Source of the DNA: Gammaproteobacteria bacterium
GTDB lineage: Bacteria > Pseudomonadota > Gammaproteobacteria > GCA-001735895
DNA length: 64,000 nucleotides
Assembly: GCA_029862005.1 (NCBI GenBank)
Contig: JAOTYD010000002.1
Location: 186,001 to 250,000 of the forward strand
Reading direction: 5' to 3'
Below, piece by piece: positions 1-8,575 of this stretch. Both the position numbers and the translations under genes were made by a program. A model generated the notes under the pieces. The model saw only the letters and a list, made by a program, of their open reading frames with translations, searched no databases and was not told the DNA's origin. The number at the start of each line of letters is the position of its first letter. The stretch's first letter is position 1.

Positions 1-2
1 GG

Positions 3-683
3 GGTAATTTTTTCCTTGAAGGCGTGCGCGCAGACGAACCCTACAGCCTGTCGATCAACCTGGCGCCGGAGTATTCCATCTACCGGGACCCCGACTTCAG
101 CGTCGGCCTCAACCCTGAGCAAGTCAACATCGTGCTGGAATCGCTCAGGTTCGTCGATATTGATGGCATGATACTGAACCGGGATTCGTCACCGGTAGCT
201 GATTTCGAAATATATGTCAGCAATGTCACCACCGGGGTTCATTCACGTAAAATAGTTAGTGACTCTTCGGGATTTTTTTCGCTAAGGCACTTCCCACTGG
301 GAGAAGTCAGTCTTGCAACCCGCGGTTCAGACATTTATGAAATTAACGGCCTGGTTCTGACCGACAGCGAGTATCGCAATCTGGAATTGATTATCGACAA
401 GGGCGAGCGCTTCCTTACGGGCTGGATCAAGGATGAAAATGGCCTGGTCCCCCAGCGCGCGCTGGTCACACTGGATCAAACCTTTTTTGAGGGGCCCGTC
501 AGGTATCATCAATACCGATCCCGGGCTACCGGTACCGGTGGTAAATTTTCATTCCGCAACCTGGGTAAGGGCGAATATCGTATAACGGTTTATGCACCGG
601 GTTACCAGAAGAGGGAAGTAATGCACCGCCTCGTTAATCAGTCGGATGAAGTCGAGGTGACACTACAACAACTCGAAAACTGA
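3..683 (+). CDS. Carboxypeptidase regulatory-like domain protein, 5'-partial
   Basis: The reading frame is open from the left edge (first full codon at base 3), so the true start lies outside the window; a GTG at 24 is unlikely to be the real start. The visible C-terminal ~226 residues contain two beta-sandwich modules of the carboxypeptidase-regulatory-like (CarboxypepD_reg/transthyretin-like) type. The pattern seen is a 'G-x-(I/V)-x-D-x-x-G' opening, a 'G-x-F-x-F/L' strand and a 'G-x-Y/V-x-(V/L)' closing strand, at roughly residues 55-105 and 130-205. Such modules are usually found in secreted or envelope proteins, where they act as adhesion or spacer domains. No catalytic motif is visible in this part. 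The function of the full protein cannot be told from the fragment. Confidence 0.75.
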   Translation, partial: GNFFLEGVRADEPYSLSINLAPEYSIYRDPDFSVGLNPEQVNIVLESLRFVDIDGMILNRDSSPVADFEIYVSNVTTGVHSRKIVSDSSGFFSLRHFPLGEVSLATRGSDIYEINGLVLTDSEYRNLELIIDKGERFLTGWIKDENGLVPQRALVTLDQTFFEGPVRYHQYRSRATGTGGKFSFRNLGKGEYRITVYAPGYQKREVMHRLVNQSDEVEVTLQQLEN

Positions 684-866
684 AACTTTACCCACGCGTC
701 TTATCCCGAGATCAGGATAAATCGACGCACTATTGGTGAAACAAATGTTATTATTCCCAGGCCAATGACCGCGACAGCTAGCGCAGCCCATTGGGGGAAA
801 TCTACACCCGGGTGAAGGTTACAGTCATATCAGAATAATATCGTTTAGCAACGACGAGGGGGAAGA

Positions 867-2213
867 ATGGACAAAACAGCAATTTATCTTGAGCGTTTCA
901 TGAACGGAGTAAAGAAACGCAATCCCGGCGAGTCGGAATTTCACCAGGCAGTATCCGAAGTCGCAAACACGATTTTCCCTTACATCGCAGACAAACCCAT
1001 TTATCATAAGATGCAGATCATGGAACGCATGGCGGAACCCGATCGGGTCATCATGTTCCGCGTGCCTTGGACCGATGACAAGGGCAATATCCGTAACCAG
1101 CGCGGTTACAGGGTGCAATTCAACAACTCGATCGGACCCTATAAGGGAGGCCTGCGCTTCCATCCCTCGGTTAACCTGAGCGTGCTCAAGTTTCTCGGCT
1201 ACGAACAGACTTTTAAAAACAGCCTTACCGGCCTGCCCATGGGGGGTGCCAAGGGTGGTTCCGATTTCAACCCCAAGGGCAAAACAGACAACGAGGTGAT
1301 GCGATTCTGTCAATCGTTTATGGTCGAACTGCATCGCCATATCGGCGAGGATACCGATGTACCGGCGGGTGATATCGGCGTTGGCGCCCGTGAAATCGGT
1401 TATCTGTTCGGCCAGTACAAGCGCATCGAAAATCGATTTGTTGGTGTACTCACGGGTAAAGGCATCGAGTTTGGCGGCAGCAAGATCCGCACCGAGGCAA
1501 CCGGCTACGGCGCCGTCTACTTCATGGAGAATATGCTGCACCGCGTCGGTGACAGCATCGAGGGCAAGACCGTGGCGGTTTCGGGTTCCGGAAATGTCGC
1601 CACTTATGCGGTTGAAAAGGTGAACCACCTCGGTGGCAAGGTGGTCACGCTGTCGGATTCTTCAGGTTTCGTCCATGACCCGGAAGGAATTGACGCCAAT
1701 AGGCTGGAATATGTCCTCGATCTTAAAAATGTGCGGCGCGGTCGGATCAAGGAATACGCCGACGAGTTCAACTCTGCTACCTTCCACGAGGGCAGGCCGT
1801 GGGTGGTTCCCTGTGATCTCGCTCTGCCCTGTGCGACCCAGAATGAAATTAACGAAGAGGAGGCCAAAACCCTGCTCAAGAACGGCTGTATCGGTGTTTC
1901 AGAAGGTGCCAATATGCCCACCGAACTCGCCGGCATCGATGCCTTCCAGCATGCCAAAATATTGTATGCGCCCAGCAAGGCGGCCAATGCCGGCGGTGTT
2001 GCGGTATCGGGCCTTGAGATGAGCCAGAACAGTAGCCGGGTATCCTGGAAAGAAGACGATCTCGATAATCTACTCAAGGAGACGATGCTCAACATCCACG
2101 AAAGTTGTGTCGAGTATGGCAACGAGGCAGGCCATGTAAATTATCTCGCCGGGGCAAACATTGCCGGTTTTGTCAAAGTCGCGGAGGCAATGCTCTCTTT
2201 TGGGCACACCTGA
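867..2213 (+). CDS. gdhA: NADP-specific glutamate dehydrogenase
   Basis: Catalyses the reversible reductive amination of 2-oxoglutarate with ammonia to glutamate, the low-affinity route of ammonium assimilation in the cytoplasm. The 448-residue length matches the hexameric short-form family. The glutamate/2-oxoglutarate binding region is visible (the 'GGLRFHPSVNLS' stretch and the 'GGAKGGSDFNPKGK' stretch with the catalytic lysine), followed by a Rossmann segment 'VAVSGSGNVA' for the cofactor. The ATG is preceded by a strong purine-rich Shine-Dalgarno (GAGGGGGAAG). It is monocistronic, with 183 bases of leader and a convergent rhomboid gene downstream. A long open frame on the opposite strand inside this gene is a codon-bias shadow. 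Confidence 0.97.
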   Translation: MDKTAIYLERFMNGVKKRNPGESEFHQAVSEVANTIFPYIADKPIYHKMQIMERMAEPDRVIMFRVPWTDDKGNIRNQRGYRVQFNNSIGPYKGGLRFHPSVNLSVLKFLGYEQTFKNSLTGLPMGGAKGGSDFNPKGKTDNEVMRFCQSFMVELHRHIGEDTDVPAGDIGVGAREIGYLFGQYKRIENRFVGVLTGKGIEFGGSKIRTEATGYGAVYFMENMLHRVGDSIEGKTVAVSGSGNVATYAVEKVNHLGGKVVTLSDSSGFVHDPEGIDANRLEYVLDLKNVRRGRIKEYADEFNSATFHEGRPWVVPCDLALPCATQNEINEEEAKTLLKNGCIGVSEGANMPTELAGIDAFQHAKILYAPSKAANAGGVAVSGLEMSQNSSRVSWKEDDLDNLLKETMLNIHESCVEYGNEAGHVNYLAGANIAGFVKVAEAMLSFGHT

Positions 2214-2271
2214 GGTCGGCGCGTTGTTATCGAAGTGCAAGGCGAGATTTTTAGCCGATAAAGCAGGGGCG

Positions 2272-3450
2272 CTACCTGGCCTTTTGTAGCAAGTGATTAA
2301 ACTGCTGCAGATTAACCAGCGCGCCATAGCGCTTGTCAGCGTCAACCAGCAGGTTTCTCGCAACTTCGGATTTACCAGTATCTAGCGCCATTTCTGCGTA
2401 AAACTCGACCCGGGAAATATCAGGCAGCATAAATTGTCTGCCCAGGCTCTGGCAGCGTTCGATAATATACAGTACGCGCCCGTAGCGTTGCTCCCGTTCC
2501 AGGATCTCTATCAGTAATCGCCCCACGCAACCAAGGGTCCGTGACGGTCCCCAGTCACATACCCGCTCGAATACTGGCTCGATTTCGGCAAAAGTAGTCT
2601 GTAAATCGTAGCGCGTTAAAAGTTCGATCACCGCCTCGCTATCTCGATGCGTTTTGACCATCTGATAGACATGCCCCATGAACCTGTCATGGTCACGCAC
2701 CCGTTCGCGCTCCGCAATCACTGGTGTAGTGGCTTTGTTATAGCGGTATGCCTCGGCTCGCGTTTTACCGTGACGTTGCTCGACATGCATGGCCTCGATT
2801 TCCTCGCCCAGTTCCGCCGCAGTCTCCTGCTTGCGCTGCTTCAGCCAGAGCAGGCCAAAAACGTAACCTGCAAAACCGCCTGCCACGTGAGCAACCAGGT
2901 TAATACCCCCGAAATCATCCGCGGTAAGCATCGTCCAGGCATCAATCCCGATGTATGCCACCGCCAGCATCCAGGCGGGCACGAAAATTGTTTTACCGAC
3001 TATAAACCAGAAAAAAACCCGAATCCGCGCATGCGGCATCAGGTAGGCTGCAAGTCCGATCATCCCCATAACCACACCTGAAAATCCCAGCGTGGGTACA
3101 GCTTCCAGACCCCCGACAACGGTCCACAACGAGTAACTTAAGCCGGTGACCAGGCTAACAAAGAGCATCAGGCCAACGTAACGCAGCGAGTTGCCAATCA
3201 GGATTTCGAGCGCTGGCGCAAACGCCATGAAAAATACCAGGTTACCGACCAGGTGCCAGAAACCCAGGTGCGCGAATGAAGCGCTGATCATCCTTAACGG
3301 ATTCCAGCTATCCGGATGATAGATCAGGATTTCAGTGATCGAAGTGCCAAGTTGCAGCGTATAAACCACCGCACATAGCGCGACCGCCGCATAACTAATG
3401 TATGGCGGCCGGCCAAGCGTCAACGCGGTGCTGTAAGGGAATATCAGCAT
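2272..3450 (-). CDS. Rhomboid family intramembrane serine protease with C-terminal cytosolic extension
   Basis: A membrane-embedded serine protease that would cleave transmembrane substrates. The N-terminal ~210 residues are a multi-span rhomboid core. Visible landmarks are the TM2 'WHLVGN' motif (His66, Asn70), the 'GFSG' motif with catalytic Ser124, and the partner His188 in 'LVAHVAGG'. The remaining ~180 residues are soluble, helical and rich in Arg/Glu, and look like degenerate TPR-type repeats; their role is unknown. The length (392) is long for a bacterial rhomboid because of this tail. It converges on gdhA with a short gap and is transcribed away from the cyclase gene. Substrate unknown. 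Confidence 0.92.
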   Translation of the reverse strand: MLIFPYSTALTLGRPPYISYAAVALCAVVYTLQLGTSITEILIYHPDSWNPLRMISASFAHLGFWHLVGNLVFFMAFAPALEILIGNSLRYVGLMLFVSLVTGLSYSLWTVVGGLEAVPTLGFSGVVMGMIGLAAYLMPHARIRVFFWFIVGKTIFVPAWMLAVAYIGIDAWTMLTADDFGGINLVAHVAGGFAGYVFGLLWLKQRKQETAAELGEEIEAMHVEQRHGKTRAEAYRYNKATTPVIAERERVRDHDRFMGHVYQMVKTHRDSEAVIELLTRYDLQTTFAEIEPVFERVCDWGPSRTLGCVGRLLIEILEREQRYGRVLYIIERCQSLGRQFMLPDISRVEFYAEMALDTGKSEVARNLLVDADKRYGALVNLQQFNHLLQKAR

Positions 3451-3548
3451 AGCCTATTCTAAACCGGACCAAACACCGGAAACAGCTTGAATATTATTGA
3501 GTGACCTGATGCCAGGACTATCGGAGCTAACCCAGTAAGAGGCACAAG

Positions 3549-5330
3549 ATGCTGATTTCCAGATCCTATCAATTTGATTTCGACCATCCGCTAGACAAGC
3601 TCTGGTCCGTGGTGTCAGATACGCCCCGTTGGGGTGAAGCTTCCGGTTTCCCCAGGTACTAGGTACGCGAACAGCTGCAGGATGACGGCAGGGTCCAGGT
3701 TTTCGGTACCATCGGAATTGCAGGAATGACAATTACCTGGGAGGAACCGCCGGTCAACTGGATCGACGAGCGCTGGTTCGAACAACAGCGTCATTTTATC
3801 AAGGGTCCCATGATCAGCATGACCACGGTCACCAACCTCGAAGACCGGGGGACGAGCAGCGCGCTCGACCTCGAGTTGATTTTTGAAACCCGCAATCTTG
3901 TCGGCAGCTTCCTGGCGAAGCGCCTGCTGGCCGCGTTCGAAGATAAGGTACGAGCCTTGCTCGCCAATGCCTATCAGCTTATCCGGGCCGAAAGACCCGA
4001 GCTGTTTGTTTCTGCTTACGAACCCGAACCGTCGTCGGTTGATCGCGCCTTGAAACTGGCTGAAAAAATCGAGGCTTCGCCGTACGGCCACGGATTGGCG
4101 TCAAAACTGGTCGAACACATCAACCAGAGCCAGGAAGTCGATCTCTGGACGATGCGGCCGATTGCAATAGCGCGCCGCTGGAGCATAAATACCCGTGACG
4201 CGATTGAACTGTTTTTGCAGTCGGTCAGCGACGGTATGCTGGAGTCACGCTGGGATGTGTTGTGTCCGCGTTGCCGGGTCTCGAAATCGGCAACATCAAA
4301 CCTCGGCGAATTGCCGCGTGGCGTACATTGTGATGCCTGTAATATCGACTTCCAGTCGGACTTTGCCAGTAATGTGGAACTGAGTTTCAGCCCGAGCCCG
4401 TCGATTCGTTCGGTGGAATATGGGCATTATTGCCGCTCCGGTCCCGGCGTTACCCCACATATCAAGGGCCAATTCACATTGCCGTCTGGCTCAAGCCGCA
4501 GCCTGCCGTTGTCACTGCAGCCGGGAGACTATCGCGTCCGGACGCTCGAGGCGGGGGACGAACTTGGACTGACCTGGGAGCAGGGACCTTTCCCCGAGAT
4601 TCATGTCCAGGATAGTTCGGTGAAGATAGCCGGGGACTCACCGCAAGGTGAAATCAGGATGGTCAACAACGGCGAGGTGCACAGAACCATCGTCATCGAA
4701 GAACAGAGCTGGCTGAGCGACGTGCTGACCGCCGAACGTGCTACCACGATGCAGGCGTTTCGCGACCTCTTCTCCGACCAGGTATTGAGGCCCGGGGATG
4801 AAGTCGGTATTCGAAATATCGTTTTTGCATTTACCGACCTGGTCGGTTCGTCGGCGCTATTCTCACGCCTGGGCGATGCCGAGGCATATCATGTGGTGCG
4901 GGAACATTTTTCAGAACTCGGTGAAATCGTGCGCAGCAACTTGGGGAATATCGTAAAAACGGCCGGCGACGGCATCCACGCTGCATTTCTGACGCCCGAC
5001 GATGCGCTGCGCGCGTCGATCGAGATGCAGCGGGCAATGCCCGCATTCAATCAGCGCTTCGACACCGACGATATCTCCATCCGCATTGGCCTGCATCACG
5101 GCAGCAGTATCTCGGTGACGCTGAACGATCGTCTCGATTATTATGGCGAAGCAGTCAACCTGGCTGCACGGCTCGAGGGTCTGGGCGCTGCTGGTGATAT
5201 CACCATGTCCAGGAAGTTTGCCAGTGATCCGGGGGTTAGTGCTATGCTCGCCGACTACGAGTCGCGTGAACGCGAAGAAATGCTGAAAGGATTCGCCGAA
5301 CCGGTTGGAATCGTGCTAATAAGACCCTGA
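3549..5330 (+). pseudogene. Class III adenylate/guanylate cyclase (SRPBCC-DUF5939-cyclase) with in-frame amber codon
   Basis: Reading from the ATG at 3549 gives an SRPBCC-like N-terminus that continues in the same frame through a TAG at 3660-3662 (codon 38) into a 534-residue open frame starting at ATG 3726. Both sides of the stop look like one domain, so the intact protein would be 593 residues. After the SRPBCC part comes a region with paired cysteines (CPRC...CDAC, a zinc-ribbon pattern) of the DUF5939 type. The C-terminal class III cyclase domain shows both metal-binding aspartates ('FTDLVGS' and 'TAGDG') and the 'NLAARLE' motif. A product starting at 3726 would lack the first third of the SRPBCC fold but keep the whole cyclase domain. 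The stop could be a nonsense mutation, a base-call error or, less likely, read-through. Confidence 0.8.
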
Positions 5331-5338
5331 GTCATCTG

Positions 5339-5614
5339 ATGAAAGCAGCCACCGTGAACTGGTCGCTATATATAATCGAAGCCAGCGATAAATCGCTCTA
5401 TACCGGGATCGCCACCGACGTCGAGCGCCGTTTTGACGAACACCTCAATTGCCTTAAAGGCGCCAAGTATTTTAACGGACGCAGTCCGGTCAGGGTGGTT
5501 TATCGCGAAGACGGCCATACCCGCAGCAGCGCGAGCCGACGCGAAGCTGAAATTAAAAAACTATCGCGACAGGAAAAGGAACTTTTGATTGCCGCCGAAC
5601 CAACACTCCGGTAA
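5339..5614 (+). CDS. GIY-YIG nuclease superfamily protein (UPF0213/YhbQ-like)
   Basis: A 91-residue stand-alone GIY-YIG domain. The N-terminal 'LYIIE...LYTGIA' corresponds to the GIY/YIG strand pair, followed by the conserved 'DVERRFDEH' helix with Arg and His, and a C-terminal Lys/Glu-rich helix. Members of this small family are thought to act as DNA endonucleases or DNA-damage-associated proteins, but few have been tested. The ATG starts eight bases after the cyclase stop, so the two genes are probably co-transcribed. Confidence 0.88.
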   Translation: MKAATVNWSLYIIEASDKSLYTGIATDVERRFDEHLNCLKGAKYFNGRSPVRVVYREDGHTRSSASRREAEIKKLSRQEKELLIAAEPTLR

Positions 5615-5616
5615 GG

Positions 5617-6118
5617 CTAGATGCCGACAATTATGAACTGTCCGGTACCCGGAACGTAGAGAATATATTTTAACGGGATCGTGTCCGGTTTGTAAAAATA
5701 CAGGCAGAGGCCACCGTTCCCCCAGTATTCCCAGTCGGACGCGGTGGTGGCGCTTGGGACCGTTCCCAGTGGATTCATCGGTTCCGAACTCGTCATCTGG
5801 ACACCTGCCAAAGGTTCAGGCAGTCGGCGTTGGTGTAAGGGCTGCCCGGCCAGCCCTGGGCGTTGACCGGGATGGTTACACCGGAACGAACTTCGACCGT
5901 GGTTGGATCGGCGTCGCGCTCGATCTTGTAGTTAAAGAAAGTGGTTCTGGTAATCCGTTGAAATTCGATTATGCCCGCCGAGCCATCTCGGTGTGTGCAT
6001 CTTCGGACAAGTCCTCGAATTTGCCCAGGGCGACGACACCGAGGATCCCGAGGATCACGATGACCGTGACCAGCTCGATGAGAGTAATTCCCTTAGATTT
6101 GGCTTGTAACCTGTTCAT
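5617..6118 (-). pseudogene. Type IV pilin/pseudopilin-like gene with two frameshifts
   Basis: From the ATG at 6118 the frame encodes a classic prepilin N-terminus: a short basic leader, the prepilin-peptidase site 'SKG|ITLIEL' with Glu at +5, and a hydrophobic helix 'VIVILGILGVVALGKF'. Translation stops after about 49 codons at a TAA. Shifting frame at that point restores a pilin-like globular segment ('QGWPGSPYTNADC'). This runs into a TGA near 5807, where a second shift restores the C-terminal segment with 'YWGNGGLCLYFY' ending at 5617. Both breaks are explained by one missing base each. The intact protein would be about 167 residues, resembling MSHA-type minor pilins. No pilus assembly genes are nearby. 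Confidence 0.8.
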
Positions 6119-6244
6119 AATCCTCGGATTTTAGTTTACAAATCCACTTATATTTGCACCTGGGTCACATAATTTGATTATCAACACATGAACTAATTAC
6201 CAAAAATTAAGCAATCTAGTGCCGAAATTCGTGATAATACGGCC

Positions 6245-6874
6245 ATGTACGATCTGTTAAACGAATTTGAAATCGATAATTTACCCCTGCCCGACGCCGA
6301 TCTGCTGTTATGGCGGCAGGTGGATTTCGGTCGATCTTACGAATCGTTGCTGCAGGAATTGATCGATACCACCGACTGGCGCCAGGAACAAATCACCGTC
6401 TACGGCAAGCCTTACCTGCAGCCCCGCCTGAGCGCCTGGCACGGTGATTTATCCTACAGCTATTCCGGCATCAGGCTCGAACCCGAACCGTGGACCCCGA
6501 CCCTGCTTGATATCAAGACACGCGTGGAGGCGCTAACCGACCAGGCATTCAACAGTGTGCTACTCAATTATTATCGTGATCAAAACGACAGCATGGGGAT
6601 GCACAGCGACGATGAACGCGAACTGGGTCGACGGCCGGCCATCGCCTCGCTCAGTCTCGGTGAACAACGCAACTTTTTGCTGAAACATAAATCACGCAAG
6701 GATTTGAAAACCGTCAAGCTGACCTTAGCTGCGGGTAGCCTGCTACTGATGCAGGGAAACACCCAGCAACACTGGCGGCACGGAATCAACAAGGAAAGAA
6801 AGCCCTGTGGTCCGCGCCTGAACCTGACCTTCAGAGCAATCATCTCCTCCAACCGGGGGCGGCGAGATAAATGA
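6245..6874 (+). CDS. alkB: AlkB-like alpha-ketoglutarate-dependent dioxygenase
   Basis: A 2-oxoglutarate/Fe(II) dioxygenase expected to remove alkyl lesions such as 1-methyladenine and 3-methylcytosine from nucleic acids by oxidative demethylation. The iron triad is visible as His120-Ser-Asp122 ('MHSDD') and His179 ('WRHGINK'), and the 2-oxoglutarate-binding 'RLNLTFR' motif is at the C-terminus. The 209-residue length and the 'NSVLLNYYRDQNDSMGMHSD' stretch resemble the ALKBH2/3-like branch. There is no clear Shine-Dalgarno before the ATG. The next gene overlaps its stop by 4 bases, so the two are translationally coupled. Confidence 0.93.
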   Translation: MYDLLNEFEIDNLPLPDADLLLWRQVDFGRSYESLLQELIDTTDWRQEQITVYGKPYLQPRLSAWHGDLSYSYSGIRLEPEPWTPTLLDIKTRVEALTDQAFNSVLLNYYRDQNDSMGMHSDDERELGRRPAIASLSLGEQRNFLLKHKSRKDLKTVKLTLAAGSLLLMQGNTQQHWRHGINKERKPCGPRLNLTFRAIISSNRGRRDK

Positions 6875-7227
6875 CCGAGATCGAGGCAATAGAGCTCTCC
6901 AGGGCGTACGTTGCGCTTTCCAATGCACACCGGGTCGAGTTGATATTGCCCTTGTTTTCGGATGCAGCGGTTTATACCTCCTCTGCGCTGGGCGAGTTCG
7001 CCGGACCGAGTGCGATCGGGAAAATGATGCAGGAATTTTTTAACATTTACCCGGACGCATTCTGGCTCGCAGAAAATTTCCGTTGTGACTCAAACCGCGT
7101 GACATTCGATTTCAGCCTGCAGGCAAACGCCGCGATATCAGGCGAACACCTGCAGCGACAGGGAATAGAACGCATCGAGTTCGATGACCAGGGATTGATC
7201 AGTAAACTGGAGGTTAAAGCATCCTAG
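6871..7227 (+). CDS. NTF2-like/SnoaL-like domain protein
   Basis: A 118-residue alpha+beta cone-fold protein of the NTF2/SnoaL type. It has an N-terminal helix with 'AYVALSNAHRVELILPLFSDAA', a central 'GPSAIGKMMQEFF' helix and a curved beta-sheet ending in 'RIEFDDQGLISKLEV'. Members may be small enzymes, binding modules or subunits; the residues here do not single out a reaction. Its ATG overlaps the stop of alkB (ATGA), indicating a two-gene operon. Confidence 0.8.
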   Translation: MTEIEAIELSRAYVALSNAHRVELILPLFSDAAVYTSSALGEFAGPSAIGKMMQEFFNIYPDAFWLAENFRCDSNRVTFDFSLQANAAISGEHLQRQGIERIEFDDQGLISKLEVKAS

Positions 7228-7228
7228 A

Positions 7229-7780
7229 TCAGGGCTGGTTGCGATTGACGAAACCGCTGCCGATCGCTGAGAAAGGTAACTCAAGCTCGAGTTCTGGCAC
7301 CTGTTGTGCAACCCATGCAGTGAAGGTGTTGCTGTTCGGCCCCGGGAAGGCACGGTAAGTCTTTTTCCACGGGTATAGCCGGGCCGCCGCGTCGACCGCG
7401 TCGATCAGCGATTCGGCCTGTTCTCCCCGGTGTGCCTTGAGCAGCCGCGGCCTGGCGCCGTACCAGTGCCGGTCGGGGATATCGCGGTGAATACCCATGA
7501 CCCCTCGCCCGCTGTATCCGCGCCAGCCGACCACGTCATAGAGGGTATAAAAGTCTTCGTCCTTGCGCTTGGCCGCAATCCAGGTATGAATCGCGAACCA
7601 GCCTCGCCAGCCCCAGGCATCAGCACCATAGACGTGCAAAACCGCCTCGCTGGTGACAGCGGGATCCGGCGCAATCCCCGCTGACTCACGGCTGGCGGTA
7701 CGCCAGTCACCCTGCCCGGAGACGCTCATTAAAATACCGCCCAACAGGACAACAACCAGGAGTGGCTTGACGAAACGCAT
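7229..7780 (-). CDS. DUF3750 family exported protein
   Basis: A 183-residue protein with an N-terminal signal/anchor helix (Met-Arg-Phe-Val-Lys followed by a hydrophobic stretch to about residue 22). The rest is a conserved module with 'HTWIA', 'DVVGWRGYSG', 'DRHWYGARP' and 'GPNSNTFTAWVAQQVPEL', which I recognise as DUF3750. The 'PGPNSNTF' segment with an Asn/Thr pair and upstream His recalls the permuted papain-like (NlpC/P60-related) fold, so a peptidase or amidase role is possible but unproven. It converges with the NTF2-like gene with a one-base gap. Confidence 0.85.
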   Translation of the reverse strand: MRFVKPLLVVVLLGGILMSVSGQGDWRTASRESAGIAPDPAVTSEAVLHVYGADAWGWRGWFAIHTWIAAKRKDEDFYTLYDVVGWRGYSGRGVMGIHRDIPDRHWYGARPRLLKAHRGEQAESLIDAVDAAARLYPWKKTYRAFPGPNSNTFTAWVAQQVPELELELPFSAIGSGFVNRNQP

Positions 7781-7874
7781 GGTGACTCAAGATTTGAAAA
7801 CACAAAAGCTTATTTTAATTGAATTTTCGGCGCGAAGCACGGCAACCGATCGCATCATCCTCTGGACCTGAAAG

Positions 7875-8492
7875 CTACCGGGCAGCCAGCAGCTTTGCCA
7901 CCATTGCCCTGGTCTTATCGACAGTCTTTTGCGGTAACTGCTGGTGCTTGTCCTTACTGATCATCCCGGTAAACAATGTCCCTACCGGCTTCGCGCCGAT
8001 GGTTTGTGCGGCCATTCGGAGCTGCTTGCTGGAACCGAATAGCCACCGCCCCATCAACGCGGGTGCGGCGCTGGATGAAATCAACATCGCTCTCTTGTGC
8101 ACCGCCCCGGCTTTTCGAAATTTGGGGAAGGGCTTATCCCACGGCCAGTAGGCATAGGCCACCAGGCGCTCCATGAAGCGTTTGAATATTGCCGTTACCG
8201 AGCCGAAGTTGGTAGGCGCTGCCAGGATGAATCCCTGCGCAGCCTCGATTTTATCGATCAGGTCATGCATACCGTCATCGAGCACACATTTCCCCGGCGC
8301 AGCACCGGGTTGCTGGGTACATTCACGGCAATTCAGGCAAAACTCTATCGGGTATTCGCGCAGGTTAACAATCTCGGTTTGTGCACCCGACTCGTGCAAG
8401 GCCGCGATCGCTACCGCAACCGCCTGGTCGGTAATGCCATCGTCGCGATAGGAACCATTAATCACCAGAATTTTGTTAGCCGTCGTCATCAT
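7875..8492 (-). CDS. NADPH-dependent FMN reductase/iron-sulfur flavoprotein-like
   Basis: A flavodoxin-fold oxidoreductase. The N-terminal 'ILVINGSYRDDG' is the FMN phosphate-binding loop. A cluster 'CLNCRECTQQPGAAPGKC' follows near residue 75, as in the iron-sulfur flavoprotein branch, then 'ILAAPTNFGSVTAIFKRFMER'. A GAGG Shine-Dalgarno sits just before tandem ATG codons at 8492 and 8489; the frame stays open upstream to 8543 but lacks a ribosome site there. It likely transfers electrons from NAD(P)H to quinone-like or unknown acceptors. Divergently transcribed from the acyl-CoA ligase gene. Confidence 0.87.
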   Translation of the reverse strand: MMTTANKILVINGSYRDDGITDQAVAVAIAALHESGAQTEIVNLREYPIEFCLNCRECTQQPGAAPGKCVLDDGMHDLIDKIEAAQGFILAAPTNFGSVTAIFKRFMERLVAYAYWPWDKPFPKFRKAGAVHKRAMLISSSAAPALMGRWLFGSSKQLRMAAQTIGAKPVGTLFTGMISKDKHQQLPQKTVDKTRAMVAKLLAAR

Positions 8493-8575
8493 CAACCTCG
8501 TTGAAGAATTTAAGCTCGTGGCAATGACCTCGTATTGATACAAATCAAAAGCGCTGGATTTGGTCGTGAAATGCC

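Noticed and set aside
825-1628. 267-codon open frame antisense to gdhA
   Set aside because: It mirrors the third-position bias of gdhA, has no ribosome site and no recognisable domain.
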